64,000 nucleotides of DNA from Bryobacterales bacterium F-183 (GTDB lineage Bacteria > Acidobacteriota > Terriglobia > Bryobacterales > Bryobacteraceae): NCBI GenBank assembly GCA_016865505.2, contig AP025252.1, forward strand, positions 62,001 to 126,000. The letters run 5' to 3'. Positions 45,003 to 53,565 of the stretch are shown piece after piece. The translations under genes were made by a program, and so were the position numbers. Every line of letters begins with the position of its first letter. The first letter of the stretch is position 1. The notes below the pieces were generated by a model that did not search any database, was not told where the DNA came from, and was given only the letters and a program-made list of their open reading frames with translations.

Positions 45003-46412
45003 GTGTCCGACAACAACTACCAGAGCGCAAGCCAGGATTACCTCGCTTCGCGCGAACTCAAACGTCACGCCCGCGTCCTGCATCTATGGGCCCTTGGGGT
45101 CGGAGCCGTCATCTCCGGCGACTTCTTCGGTTGGAACTTCGGCCTCGCCAGTGGCGGCTTCGGCGGCATGCTCGCAGCCTTATGCATCGTCACTGTGATG
45201 TACTTCGGCCTGTGCCTCAGCATCGCCGAAATGGCCGCTGCGCTACCGCACACCGGCGGCGCCTACTCGTTCGCCCGCACCGCCATGGGACCCTGGGGCG
45301 GTTACATCACGGGCCTTGCCGAAAACATGGAGTACATCCTCACGCCCGCAGTCATTGTGGTCGGCATCGGAGGCTACCTAGGCGCGATCTTCCATACGCC
45401 GCCTGAATACGCACCGCTTTGGTGGCTGCTTTGCTACGCGCTTTTCGTCGCGCTTAACATCTGGGGAGTCGAACTCAGCTTCCGCTTCTCGGTCGTCATT
45501 ACCATCGCCGCCCTTGCCGTACTCGCGGTCTTTTGGATCGGCGCGATCCCGCATCTCGACCTCGCACGTTGGGCCGGATCGCTCACGCCATCGTCACCAG
45601 GAGCGGTCCTCGGATGTCTGCCATTCGCATTGTGGTTCTACCTCGCGATCGAGCAACTGCCACTGGCCGCCGAAGAATCGCACGACCCCTCACGCGACCT
45701 TCCTCGCGGACTCTTGTCTGGACTGCTAACGCTGGTCTTCTGCGCCTTCTCCACGCTGTTCACCAGCGCAGGCATCGAACCCGGAGCCGCTGCAGTCGGC
45801 AAATCGCAGGAACCGCTCTTCCTCGGCTTCGTCACGATCTTCGGCAAAGGTACCAGCAGTTCCATCCTTGCGGCAGTGGCGTGCACGGGCTTGATCGCCT
45901 CGTTCCACACCATCATCTTTGCCTACGGCCGCCAGATTTACTCGCTGTCCCGCGCAGGCTACTTCCCCGTGTGGATGTCGGTCACGCACCCAGTCCGCAA
46001 GACCCCCAATCGCGCCCTCGTCAGCGGAGCCGTACTCGGTTATGCCGCGGCATTAGCGATCCATTTCGCAGGGCAAGGCAGCGCCGTAGGTGCGGTTTTA
46101 TTGAATATGGCGGTGTTCGGTGCCGTACTCGCGTACGTCCTGCAGATGGCGTCCTTCTACCTGCTACGCCAAAAGTTCCCCACTCTGCCGCGCCCGTACC
46201 GGAGTCCGCTCGGACTCGCAGGCGCAGCGGCAGCGGCCATCATCGCGACGGTCACTTTGGCGACGCTCTTCATCAATCCGGACTACAACAAAGGCGTCAT
46301 CGGCGCCGTGATCTGGTTCGCCGCCGGCATCGCGTACTTCGCCGCCTACGCGCGCAAGCGCCTCATCCTCGCACCCGAAGAAGAGTTCGCGCAGACTTTG
46401 GGAAAAGACTAG
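45003..46412 (+). CDS. APC-family permease, ethanolamine-type
   Basis: A 469-residue transporter with about twelve membrane helices. The opening segments (L-W-A-L-G-V-G-A-V-I-S-G-D-F-F-G-W-N-F-G and P-H-T-G-G-A-Y-S-F-A-R) match the ethanolamine permease subgroup, which carries ethanolamine by proton symport. No eut genes are nearby, so specificity is tentative. GTG 45003 is chosen because the alternative TTG at 44991 would fall on the -10 box. The final base triplet overlaps the stop of the convergent serA gene. Confidence 0.75.
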   Translation: MSDNNYQSASQDYLASRELKRHARVLHLWALGVGAVISGDFFGWNFGLASGGFGGMLAALCIVTVMYFGLCLSIAEMAAALPHTGGAYSFARTAMGPWGGYITGLAENMEYILTPAVIVVGIGGYLGAIFHTPPEYAPLWWLLCYALFVALNIWGVELSFRFSVVITIAALAVLAVFWIGAIPHLDLARWAGSLTPSSPGAVLGCLPFALWFYLAIEQLPLAAEESHDPSRDLPRGLLSGLLTLVFCAFSTLFTSAGIEPGAAAVGKSQEPLFLGFVTIFGKGTSSSILAAVACTGLIASFHTIIFAYGRQIYSLSRAGYFPVWMSVTHPVRKTPNRALVSGAVLGYAAALAIHFAGQGSAVGAVLLNMAVFGAVLAYVLQMASFYLLRQKFPTLPRPYRSPLGLAGAAAAAIIATVTLATLFINPDYNKGVIGAVIWFAAGIAYFAAYARKRLILAPEEEFAQTLGKD

Positions 46413-47650
46413 TACAGCAACCGCGTCCGCAGCGTACCTGGAATCTGGTCGAGTTCCTGCTTCAACGCCTGGGACTCGGCACGATCCCGCGTCTCCATAT
46501 CGATCACCACGTACCCGATCTGCGGATTGGTCTGCAGATACTCGCCCGCGATGTTCACGTTATGCCGCGAGAACACGCCGTTTACCGCCGACAACATACC
46601 TGGCTGATTGCGATGGATGTGCAGCAACCGGTGCTGTTGCGTATGCGGCGCCGGCAACGACACTTCCGGAAAGTTCACCGCAGACAAAGTCGACCCGTTG
46701 TTGCTGTACTTAATCAGCTTTTCCGCCACTTCAATGCCGATGTTGGCCTGCGCCTCTTCCGTACTGCCACCGACATGCGGCGTCAAAATCACGTTCGACA
46801 TCCCACGCAGCGGCGACACAAATTCTTCGCCTTCGGTCTTCGGCTCTTTCGGAAATACGTCGAGCGCCGCGCCGGATACGTGCTTGGCCTTCAATGCCTC
46901 CGCCAGCGCATCGATGTCCACCAGGCTGCCGCGCGCCGCGTTGATCAGGCTCGCGCCCTTCTTCATCTGTGCGATCTGGTCCGCCCCAATCATGCCCTTG
47001 GTCTGCGGGGTATCCGGCACATGCAACGTGACGACATCGGCCTGCTCCAGCAGCGCCTTCAAGCTCGGTACGGACTTCGCATTGCCCAGCGCCAGCTTGG
47101 TCTCGATGTCGTAAAAGATCACCTGCATGCCAAACGCTTCGGCCAGTAGACCCACCTGTGTACCGATGTGGCCGTACCCGATGATGCCCAGCGTCTTGCC
47201 GCGAACTTCAAACGATCCGGTCGCCGTCTTGATCCACTCGCCGCGATGCGCCGCGCCCGCGCGATGTGGGATCCCGCGTAGCAAGAACACTACTTCCGCC
47301 AGCACCAGTTCCGCCACGCTACGCGTATTCGAAAACGGCGCGTTGAACACCGGGATGCCATGCGTCTGCGCGGCATCCAGATCCACCTGGTTCGTACCAA
47401 TGCAGAAGCAACCCACCGTAATCAACTTCGGCGCCTCCGCCAGAACCTCGCGAGTCAGGTACGTGGCCGACCGGATTCCCAGCAAATACGCGTTCTTCAG
47501 CACATTGCGCAGTTCATCCGGCGCAAGCGACTTCGGGTAGTACTCGACATCCGTGTAGCCATCGGCCTGAAACGCCTGCACGGCGCTCGGATGGATGCCT
47601 TCGAGGAGCACTACTTTGATACGGCTCTTCTCAAGAGAGGGGACACTCAT
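46409..47650 (-). CDS. serA: D-3-phosphoglycerate dehydrogenase
   Basis: A 413-residue enzyme for the first step of serine synthesis from 3-phosphoglycerate. The start ATG 47650 gives MSVPSLEKSRIKVVLLEG, which lines up with the E. coli enzyme; ATG 47668 is an alternative. The NAD site is I-I-G-Y-G-H-I-G, the catalytic His is in T-P-H-V-G-G-S-T, and a C-terminal ACT domain (about 340-413: H-I-H-R-N-Q-P-G-M-L) would bind serine. It is the short E. coli type without the ASB domain. It is divergent from the amidohydrolase gene. Confidence 0.92.
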   Translation of the reverse strand: MSVPSLEKSRIKVVLLEGIHPSAVQAFQADGYTDVEYYPKSLAPDELRNVLKNAYLLGIRSATYLTREVLAEAPKLITVGCFCIGTNQVDLDAAQTHGIPVFNAPFSNTRSVAELVLAEVVFLLRGIPHRAGAAHRGEWIKTATGSFEVRGKTLGIIGYGHIGTQVGLLAEAFGMQVIFYDIETKLALGNAKSVPSLKALLEQADVVTLHVPDTPQTKGMIGADQIAQMKKGASLINAARGSLVDIDALAEALKAKHVSGAALDVFPKEPKTEGEEFVSPLRGMSNVILTPHVGGSTEEAQANIGIEVAEKLIKYSNNGSTLSAVNFPEVSLPAPHTQQHRLLHIHRNQPGMLSAVNGVFSRHNVNIAGEYLQTNPQIGYVVIDMETRDRAESQALKQELDQIPGTLRTRLLY

Positions 47651-47679
47651 GATGGGGGTAAGTTCCATGGTAACTGGGA

Positions 47680-47685
47680 TATGAT
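47680..47685 (+). promoter_or_regulatory. Candidate -10 box for the deacetylase-type gene
   Basis: TATGAT, 12 bases before ATG 47698. Confidence 0.3.
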
Positions 47686-47697
47686 CGTGGACAAACC

Positions 47698-48954
47698 ATG
47701 CTGGTACTCACTACTGCGCTGCTCGCGGCTTCGACCCTTGCCCAGCAATACGACCTCGTCCTCAAAAACGGCCACGTCATCGACCCCAAAAACAACATCG
47801 ACGCGGTGATGGACGTCGCCGTACAGGACGGCAAAATCGCCCGTGTTGCCGCCGGAATCCCCGCCTCCGAAGGCCGCAAGGTCGCCGACGTAACTGGCCT
47901 TTACGTCACCCCTGGCATCATCGACATCCACGTCCACGCCTACACCGGCACCGGCAACAAGAACCTTACTGGCGACAGCAGCCTGTATCCCGATCCGCTT
48001 TCCTTTCGCGCAGGCGTCACCACTGAGGTGGACGCAGGCTCCTCCGGTTGGCGATCCTTCCCGGACTTCAAGCAGCGCGTCATCGACCGCGCCAAGACCC
48101 GCGTCCTCGCCTTCATCAATGTCGTAGGCGCAGGTATGACCGGCAAAGAGAACGACGATATCGACGCCCAGCAGGCAGCGGCTGTCGCCAAGCAGTACCC
48201 CGGCGTGGTCGTCGGCTTCAAAACCGCCCACTACAGCGGCGAGGGCTGGACCTCCGTCGATGCTGCGGTCACCGCTGGCAAGGCTACCAATCTCCCCGTG
48301 ATGGTGGACTTCGGCTTCCTCACCGCCGAACGCAATTTGCAAACCTTGCTTGGAGACAAGCTACGCCCCGGCGACATCTACACGCACTGTTTTTCCGGCC
48401 ATCGTGATGAGGTCGTCGACGGCAAGCTCAACCCCGCCATGGTGCAGGGCCGCAAGCGCGGCGTTTTCTTCGACGTCGGCCACGGCGCAGGCAGTTTTTA
48501 CTGGAACATCGCAATCCCGGCCATGCAGCAGGGCTTTTATCCGGATTCGATCTCGTCCGATCTCCACACCGGCAGCATGAACTCCGGCTTCAAAGACATG
48601 CCCAATCTCATGTCCAAGTTCCTCATCATGGGCATGCCGCTCAAAGAGATCGTCAAGCGCACCACCTGGAACCCGGCCCAGCAGATCAAGCATCCGGAAC
48701 TCGGCCACCTCACCGTAGGCGCGGAAGCCGACATCACCGTGCTCGGCATTGAAAAAGGAAAGTTCGGGTATCTCGACTCAGCCGGCGCGCGCTATGAAGG
48801 CAACCAGCGCATCTACGCAGACATGACGGTTCGCAAAGGCGTGGTCCAGTGGGACCTCAACGCCCGCTCCGCCATCGACTATCAGAAGTTCCAATACCCC
48901 AAGAATCAGTACAAGCTAAACTTCGCAGATCCGAAGCAACCCAAAAAGCAATAA
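47698..48954 (+). CDS. Secreted amidohydrolase/deacetylase-family protein
   Basis: A 418-residue metallohydrolase with a signal peptide. The metal residues are complete: H-V-H after T-P-G-I-I-D-I, a candidate carboxylated Lys in G-F-K-T-A-H, His in I-Y-T-H-C-F-S-G-H, and Asp in S-S-D-L-H. This matches the 'amidohydrolase/deacetylase' group (EF_0837/AHA_3915-like), some members of which act on N-acyl-D-amino acids or related amides. Export suggests a periplasmic scavenging role. It contrasts with the degenerate paralogues at 52-56 kb. Confidence 0.82.
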   Translation: MLVLTTALLAASTLAQQYDLVLKNGHVIDPKNNIDAVMDVAVQDGKIARVAAGIPASEGRKVADVTGLYVTPGIIDIHVHAYTGTGNKNLTGDSSLYPDPLSFRAGVTTEVDAGSSGWRSFPDFKQRVIDRAKTRVLAFINVVGAGMTGKENDDIDAQQAAAVAKQYPGVVVGFKTAHYSGEGWTSVDAAVTAGKATNLPVMVDFGFLTAERNLQTLLGDKLRPGDIYTHCFSGHRDEVVDGKLNPAMVQGRKRGVFFDVGHGAGSFYWNIAIPAMQQGFYPDSISSDLHTGSMNSGFKDMPNLMSKFLIMGMPLKEIVKRTTWNPAQQIKHPELGHLTVGAEADITVLGIEKGKFGYLDSAGARYEGNQRIYADMTVRKGVVQWDLNARSAIDYQKFQYPKNQYKLNFADPKQPKKQ

Positions 48955-48956
48955 CA

Positions 48957-50546
48957 CTACGAGATGCCGGAACGCGCCACAGCGCCCGCTCCGGCCACTC
49001 CACCGTGGTACCCGAGCGTGGACACCGCTACCGGAACTCCGTCCACTGCCTTGGCTATTGCATCCACCAGAAATGGATTGTCCTGCGCTAACCCACCAGC
49101 CAGGATGATCCGTTTCGGATCGAGCAATCGCACCGCGATCCGCAGCCCTCGCGCCAAATACTCCGCCAACCGCGCAATCGCCTTCTGCGCGATCTCATCC
49201 CCTGCCCTCGCCGCGCCCAACACTCGCCGCGCCGACCCATACGCAGGACCCGAATACCGCAGCAACGCGCTCGCATTGGCGTACGGCTCCAAGCATCCGC
49301 GACGCCCGCACGTACACTCCAGTCCACCGGGTTCCACTTCAATGTGGCCCAGCGCCGCAGCCTGAAAGTGCGCCCCGCGCACCAGCGCGCCGTTCACAAA
49401 ACACCCCGCGCCGATCCCGGTTCCCAGCGTTACGCAAAGAAAGTTGTCGCAATCCTTCGCGGATCCAAAGTGCCGCTCGCCCACCGCCAGCGCATTGGCG
49501 TCATTTTCGACAAACACCGGCAAATCGCGAACCGCCGCGCGAACCGCAGCGGCCACCGGAGCGCCCGTCCAATCCGGCAGATTCCCCGTACCGTACGAGA
49601 TCTCGCCCGTACCCGGGTCCGGCCATCCCGCCGTGGAAATCCCCACCGCCAGCGGACTCAAATGCTGTTGCGCCGCCGTCTCCCGCAGGCCGACCACCGT
49701 ACTCGCCAGCAGATGCAGAATCGCATCGCGACCCGCAGCCACCGGTGTCGGAACCGAATCCGCATTCCGTACCGTACCGTCCGCCATCACAATGCCGCTC
49801 TTGATGTTCGTGCCGCCCAAGTCTACGCCCAAGTAACACCCGTTGCGTTCGGACCAGTTCCGCAGCGCCTTCACAAACCGCACCGTGATGTCCTTCGGAC
49901 GTGTGATCGCGGACCCCACCACCACCGAGTACGCTCCAGCAGCCAATGCCGCCTGCGCCTCTTCCGGCGTGGAGATGCGACCCTCAGCGATCACCGGCAC
50001 GCGCAGCACCCGTACCAATTCCTCAATGAATGCGGGCTCAAATCGCGTCACGTGTGCCGTCTCGTCGGTGAATCCGCGCAGTGTGGACAAGATGAAGGAC
50101 GCGCCCGCCTCTTGCGCCGCCAGCGCCTCTTCCACGGTCGCGATGTCCGCCCCGGCTACTGCTTTCAGCTCATTCTCGACATACCGGATCCTGTCCAGCC
50201 CACCGTACCTCTGCCCGCGCACCGAACAATCAATCGCCACCATATCCGCGCCAGCAGCAGCCAGTGCGCGACAGTCTTCGATCTCCGGGGTAATCAGAAT
50301 GCGCCCATCCGTCCAATGCCGTTTCTGGATGGCGATCACCGGCAACTTGCCGTCTAATGTCGCGCGGATGTCGCGTACGTCCTCGGGTGAATTCGCGCGT
50401 ATCCCGCAAGCGCCGCCTTCAAACGCCGCCCGCGCGAACTTCGCCATCAATCCCGGACCATGAAACGCATCGTCCTCCCAAGCCTGGCAGGACACGATCA
50501 ATCGCCCGCGAACCTGCTTCAGATGCGTGGGAATACGCGGCTTCAT
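48957..50546 (-). CDS. NanE-NanK fusion: ManNAc-6-P epimerase and ROK kinase
   Basis: A 529-residue bifunctional protein. Residues 1-230 are a NanE-type TIM barrel that interconverts ManNAc-6-P and GlcNAc-6-P (P-V-I-A-I-Q-K, V-A-I-D-C-S, A-E-G-R-I-S-T-P-E-E-A). Residues about 236-529 are a ROK kinase with D-L-G-G-T-N and the zinc cluster C-T-C-G-R-R-G-C-L-E. Such fusions exist in several bacteria and serve sialic-acid or amino-sugar use. No sialidase, NanA or NagA/B is adjacent; instead its start overlaps purN by 4 bases. Confidence 0.88.
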   Translation of the reverse strand: MKPRIPTHLKQVRGRLIVSCQAWEDDAFHGPGLMAKFARAAFEGGACGIRANSPEDVRDIRATLDGKLPVIAIQKRHWTDGRILITPEIEDCRALAAAGADMVAIDCSVRGQRYGGLDRIRYVENELKAVAGADIATVEEALAAQEAGASFILSTLRGFTDETAHVTRFEPAFIEELVRVLRVPVIAEGRISTPEEAQAALAAGAYSVVVGSAITRPKDITVRFVKALRNWSERNGCYLGVDLGGTNIKSGIVMADGTVRNADSVPTPVAAGRDAILHLLASTVVGLRETAAQQHLSPLAVGISTAGWPDPGTGEISYGTGNLPDWTGAPVAAAVRAAVRDLPVFVENDANALAVGERHFGSAKDCDNFLCVTLGTGIGAGCFVNGALVRGAHFQAAALGHIEVEPGGLECTCGRRGCLEPYANASALLRYSGPAYGSARRVLGAARAGDEIAQKAIARLAEYLARGLRIAVRLLDPKRIILAGGLAQDNPFLVDAIAKAVDGVPVAVSTLGYHGGVAGAGAVARSGIS

Positions 50547-51148
50547 ACGCAGATCACGCGGCGGCCCTCGATGCGATACTCGCCGCGCAACACAATGCCA
50601 ATGGCTTTCGAATAGATCTGATGCTCTTGCGCCAGGATCCGCGCCGACAGCGTCTCGTACGTATCGTTGTCTTCCACCGGCACCACAGCCTGCAGCACGA
50701 TCGGACCGTTGTCCAGGTGCTCATCCACAAAGTGCACGGTACAGCCCGTGTACTTCACGCCATAATCAAGCGCCTGATGCTGCGCATCGAGCCCAGGGAA
50801 CGACGGCAGTAGCGACGGATGGATGTTCAGGATCCGCTGCGGAAATGCCTGCACAAAGTACCCGCTCAACAACCGCATGTACCCGGCCAGGCATACCAGA
50901 TCCACCTGATGCTCGTTCAACACCCGCACCAGTTCCCGATCGAACTGTTCGCGCGGCACGCCTTGCGACGGCATCACCACGGTCTTCAATCCAAACCGTC
51001 GCGCTGTCTCGATCCCCGGTGCGGCTTCGCGATTCGAAATCACCACCGCGATCTCCGCATCGAGCGTACCCGCGGCAATCGCCCTCTGGATCGCCTCAAA
51101 GTTCGACCCGCGGCCGGACAGCAAAATCCCGATCTTACGCAGACTCAC
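50543..51148 (-). CDS. purN: Phosphoribosylglycinamide formyltransferase
   Basis: A 201-residue enzyme that transfers a formyl group from 10-formyl-THF to GAR in purine synthesis. It has the opening I-L-L-S-G-R-G-S-N, the catalytic Asn and His in I-L-N-I-H-P-S-L-L-P, and the Asp in V-D-E-H-L-D-N-G-P-I. Length is normal. Its start overlaps the purM stop by 4 bases and its stop overlaps the NanE-NanK start by 4, so all three are translationally coupled. Confidence 0.96.
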   Translation of the reverse strand: MSLRKIGILLSGRGSNFEAIQRAIAAGTLDAEIAVVISNREAAPGIETARRFGLKTVVMPSQGVPREQFDRELVRVLNEHQVDLVCLAGYMRLLSGYFVQAFPQRILNIHPSLLPSFPGLDAQHQALDYGVKYTGCTVHFVDEHLDNGPIVLQAVVPVEDNDTYETLSARILAQEHQIYSKAIGIVLRGEYRIEGRRVICV

Positions 51149-52188
51149 TCGTAAACAACCCGCGCTGCCTTATCTTCCACCGCGATCACCTCGCCCACCG
51201 TATAGAAGGGCTCCCGCAAATGCTGCAGGATCTTTTCCGCCGCCGCCTTCTTCTTGGCAGACACCACAAAGATCATGCCCAGCCCCAGGTTGAACGTACG
51301 GCGCCAGTCGTCATCGGGAATCCGCCCGATCTTCTTCAGCAGTTCGAACACCGGCAGCACCGGCCAAGACCCAGTCGCGATCCGCACACCCAAGCCCTTG
51401 GGCAACACCCGAGGCGTGTTGTCTGTGATACCGCCACCGGTGATGTGCGCCGCGGCCTTCAACAAACGCGCATCATGCAGCGCATGCAGAGGCTTCAGAT
51501 AGCTCTTGTGTACCTTCAACAACTCATCGGCGACACTTGACCCCAACTCTTCCACCACGGATTCCGGCTTGTACGCCGCCACTTCAAACAGCAGCTTACG
51601 AGCCAGCGAATAACCGTTGGTATGCAAACCCGTCGAAGGCAACCCGAGCAGGACATCACCTTCCTTCACGCGATCTCCGGTCAGCATCCGCTTCTTCTCA
51701 ACAGCACCGGTGATAAAGCCCGCCAGGTCGTACTCGCCGTCCTGGTACAGCCCCGGCATCTCCGCCGTCTCACCGCCAATCAGCGCGCAACCGTTCGCCT
51801 TGCAACCGCGCGCCAGTCCCGAAACCACCGACGCCGCCACCTTTGCATCCAGCTTGCCGACGGCAAAGTAATCCAGAAAGAACAGCGGCTTTGCGCCCTG
51901 CACCGCGATGTCGTTCACGCAGTGGTTCACCAGATCTTCGCCGATCGTGTCGTGACGCCCCGTCGAGAACGCCAGCTTGATCTTCGTACCCACACCGTCT
52001 GCGGAACTGACGAGCACCGGGTTCTTGTAATGCTTCAGTTGATAGCCGCCGCCAAAGCTGCCGATATCAGTCAGTACGTTCTTCGAAAACGTCGCCCGAG
52101 CCATCTCGCGAATCGACTTGACTGCGCGATCCGCCTCGTCGATGTTCACGCCTGCATCCGCGTAACGAATCTGTTTTTTAGACGCCAT
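51145..52188 (-). CDS. purM: Phosphoribosylformylglycinamidine cyclo-ligase
   Basis: A 347-residue AIR synthetase, ATP-dependent, the fifth step of purine synthesis. Characteristic segments: Y-A-D-A-G-V-N-I-D, S-A-D-G-V-G-T-K, C-V-N-D-I-A-V-Q-G-A-K-P-L-F-F-L-D-Y, and H-I-T-G-G-G-I-T-D-N. First gene of the purM-purN-nanEK operon. A TATTAT box on the minus strand (52211 back to 52206) overlaps the box for the divergent amidohydrolase operon. Confidence 0.96.
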   Translation of the reverse strand: MASKKQIRYADAGVNIDEADRAVKSIREMARATFSKNVLTDIGSFGGGYQLKHYKNPVLVSSADGVGTKIKLAFSTGRHDTIGEDLVNHCVNDIAVQGAKPLFFLDYFAVGKLDAKVAASVVSGLARGCKANGCALIGGETAEMPGLYQDGEYDLAGFITGAVEKKRMLTGDRVKEGDVLLGLPSTGLHTNGYSLARKLLFEVAAYKPESVVEELGSSVADELLKVHKSYLKPLHALHDARLLKAAAHITGGGITDNTPRVLPKGLGVRIATGSWPVLPVFELLKKIGRIPDDDWRRTFNLGLGMIFVVSAKKKAAAEKILQHLREPFYTVGEVIAVEDKAARVVYE

Positions 52189-52203
52189 TATTTGTTGAAC
52201 CCT

Positions 52204-52211
52204 TATAATAG
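52204..52211. promoter_or_regulatory. Overlapping divergent -10 boxes (purM / amidohydrolases)
   Basis: In a 36-base divergent gap TATAATA contains TATAAT on the plus strand (52204-52209, 15 bases before ATG 52225) and TATTAT on the minus strand (52211 back to 52206, 17 bases before ATG 52188). No clear -35 on either side. Confidence 0.5.
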
Positions 52212-52224
52212 CCGTTTAACCACC

Positions 52225-53565
52225 ATGCAAAAGATTCTTTCTCTTCTTCTGCTTGGTTGCGGGCTCCTGCTGGCGCAGCCTCCGTCCGGCATCGCTATCC
52301 GCAACGCACGCATTGTCACCGGCAGCGGCCCGATCCTCCAAAAAGGCACTGTCGTACTCCGCAACGGCCTCATCGATGCCGTAGGCGAGAACGTAACGAT
52401 TCCTACCGACGCCTGGGTCATCAATGGCGAAGGCATGACGGTCTACCCCGGCCTCATCGATGCCTTGAGCACCATCGGCATCACCGACGCCGCCGCGACA
52501 CCGGGCTCAGCGCGTCCCGCCGCTACCCCGGGCGCACCTGCCGCCACCGTATCCCGCGGCCCGGAAGATCGCCCGCTCACCACAAGCTGGCTCAAGGCCG
52601 CCGACCTCATCAACACCACCGATCGTCGCATCGAATCGGCCCGTAACCAGGGCTTTACCAGCGCCATCACCTGGCCCCGCCGCGGCATCTTCGCCGGTCA
52701 GGGCGCGGTCATCAATCTCGCCGGCGACAAGTCCAACGACATGATCATCGTCCCCTCCACCGGCCAGTACCTTGCCTTGGTCAACGGTGGCTTCGGCGCA
52801 GGCTACCCCGCCTCGCTCATGGGCTCGATCTCTTACATCCGCCAGATCTACGTGGATGCCGACCGTTACGCCCGTATCAAGAAGCAGTACGCAGACAACC
52901 CGCGCGGCCTCAACCGTCCGGAGTATGACCGCGCGCTCGAAGGCGTCCTCGAATCCCAGCGACTGCTGCTCCCGGCCAACCGCCGCGTGGAAATCACCCG
53001 CATGATCTCGTTCTCCAAAGAACTCAAGCGGCCCACCGTGCTCTACGGCTTGCAGGAAGGCTACCTCGCGCTCGACGCTCTGCAAGCTGCCGGACTCCCG
53101 GTTCTCATCAACCTCAAGTGGCCCGAAAAGGCCCGCGAAGTAGACCCCGAAAACATCGAGTCCCTCAAGGTCCTTGAGGTTCGCGACAAAGCGGCCACCA
53201 CTCCTGCCGAACTCGCCAAGAAGGGCGTCAAGTTCGCCTTCTACGCCGACGGCATCGATCAACCGGCCGACATCCTCAAGGCCGTACGCAAGGCCATGCA
53301 GGCAGGGCTTTCCGAAGCCGATGCACTCAAGGCCATGACCATTACGCCAGCCGAAATCTTTGGCTTTGCGGACCGCCTGGGCAGCATCGAAAAAGGCAAG
53401 ATCGGCAATCTGGTCGTCACCAAGGGCGGCATCTTTGATGAAAAGCCCGCCATCCAGCACGTCTTCATCGACGGCGTGAAGTATGACCCCGCGCCCGACA
53501 CCCAAACCCCGGCCGCTGCAGGCGCGCGAGCCACCGGCGGTGGAAAGGAACAGGAACAGCAGTAA
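52225..53565 (+). CDS. Amidohydrolase-like pseudoenzyme, first of three
   Basis: A 446-residue secreted protein with a signal peptide (MQKILSLLLLGCGLLLAQ) and an amidohydrolase layout: beta-sandwich strands at both ends (N-G-L-I-D-A-V-G; G-S-I-E-K-G-K-I-G-N-L-V-V) around a barrel-like middle. Where relatives have the H-x-H pair after P-G-L-I-D-A it reads L-S-T-I-G. The entire protein contains one His, in the C-terminal strand region (Q-H-V-F). It therefore cannot carry the usual binuclear site. Its stop shares a base with the next start (TAATG). Confidence 0.75.
   Translation: MQKILSLLLLGCGLLLAQPPSGIAIRNARIVTGSGPILQKGTVVLRNGLIDAVGENVTIPTDAWVINGEGMTVYPGLIDALSTIGITDAAATPGSARPAATPGAPAATVSRGPEDRPLTTSWLKAADLINTTDRRIESARNQGFTSAITWPRRGIFAGQGAVINLAGDKSNDMIIVPSTGQYLALVNGGFGAGYPASLMGSISYIRQIYVDADRYARIKKQYADNPRGLNRPEYDRALEGVLESQRLLLPANRRVEITRMISFSKELKRPTVLYGLQEGYLALDALQAAGLPVLINLKWPEKAREVDPENIESLKVLEVRDKAATTPAELAKKGVKFAFYADGIDQPADILKAVRKAMQAGLSEADALKAMTITPAEIFGFADRLGSIEKGKIGNLVVTKGGIFDEKPAIQHVFIDGVKYDPAPDTQTPAAAGARATGGGKEQEQQ

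Noticed and set aside
45533-47149. A 538-codon frame over permease and serA
   Set aside because: It runs through two unrelated genes in another frame with arginine- and histidine-rich sequence, so it is noise.
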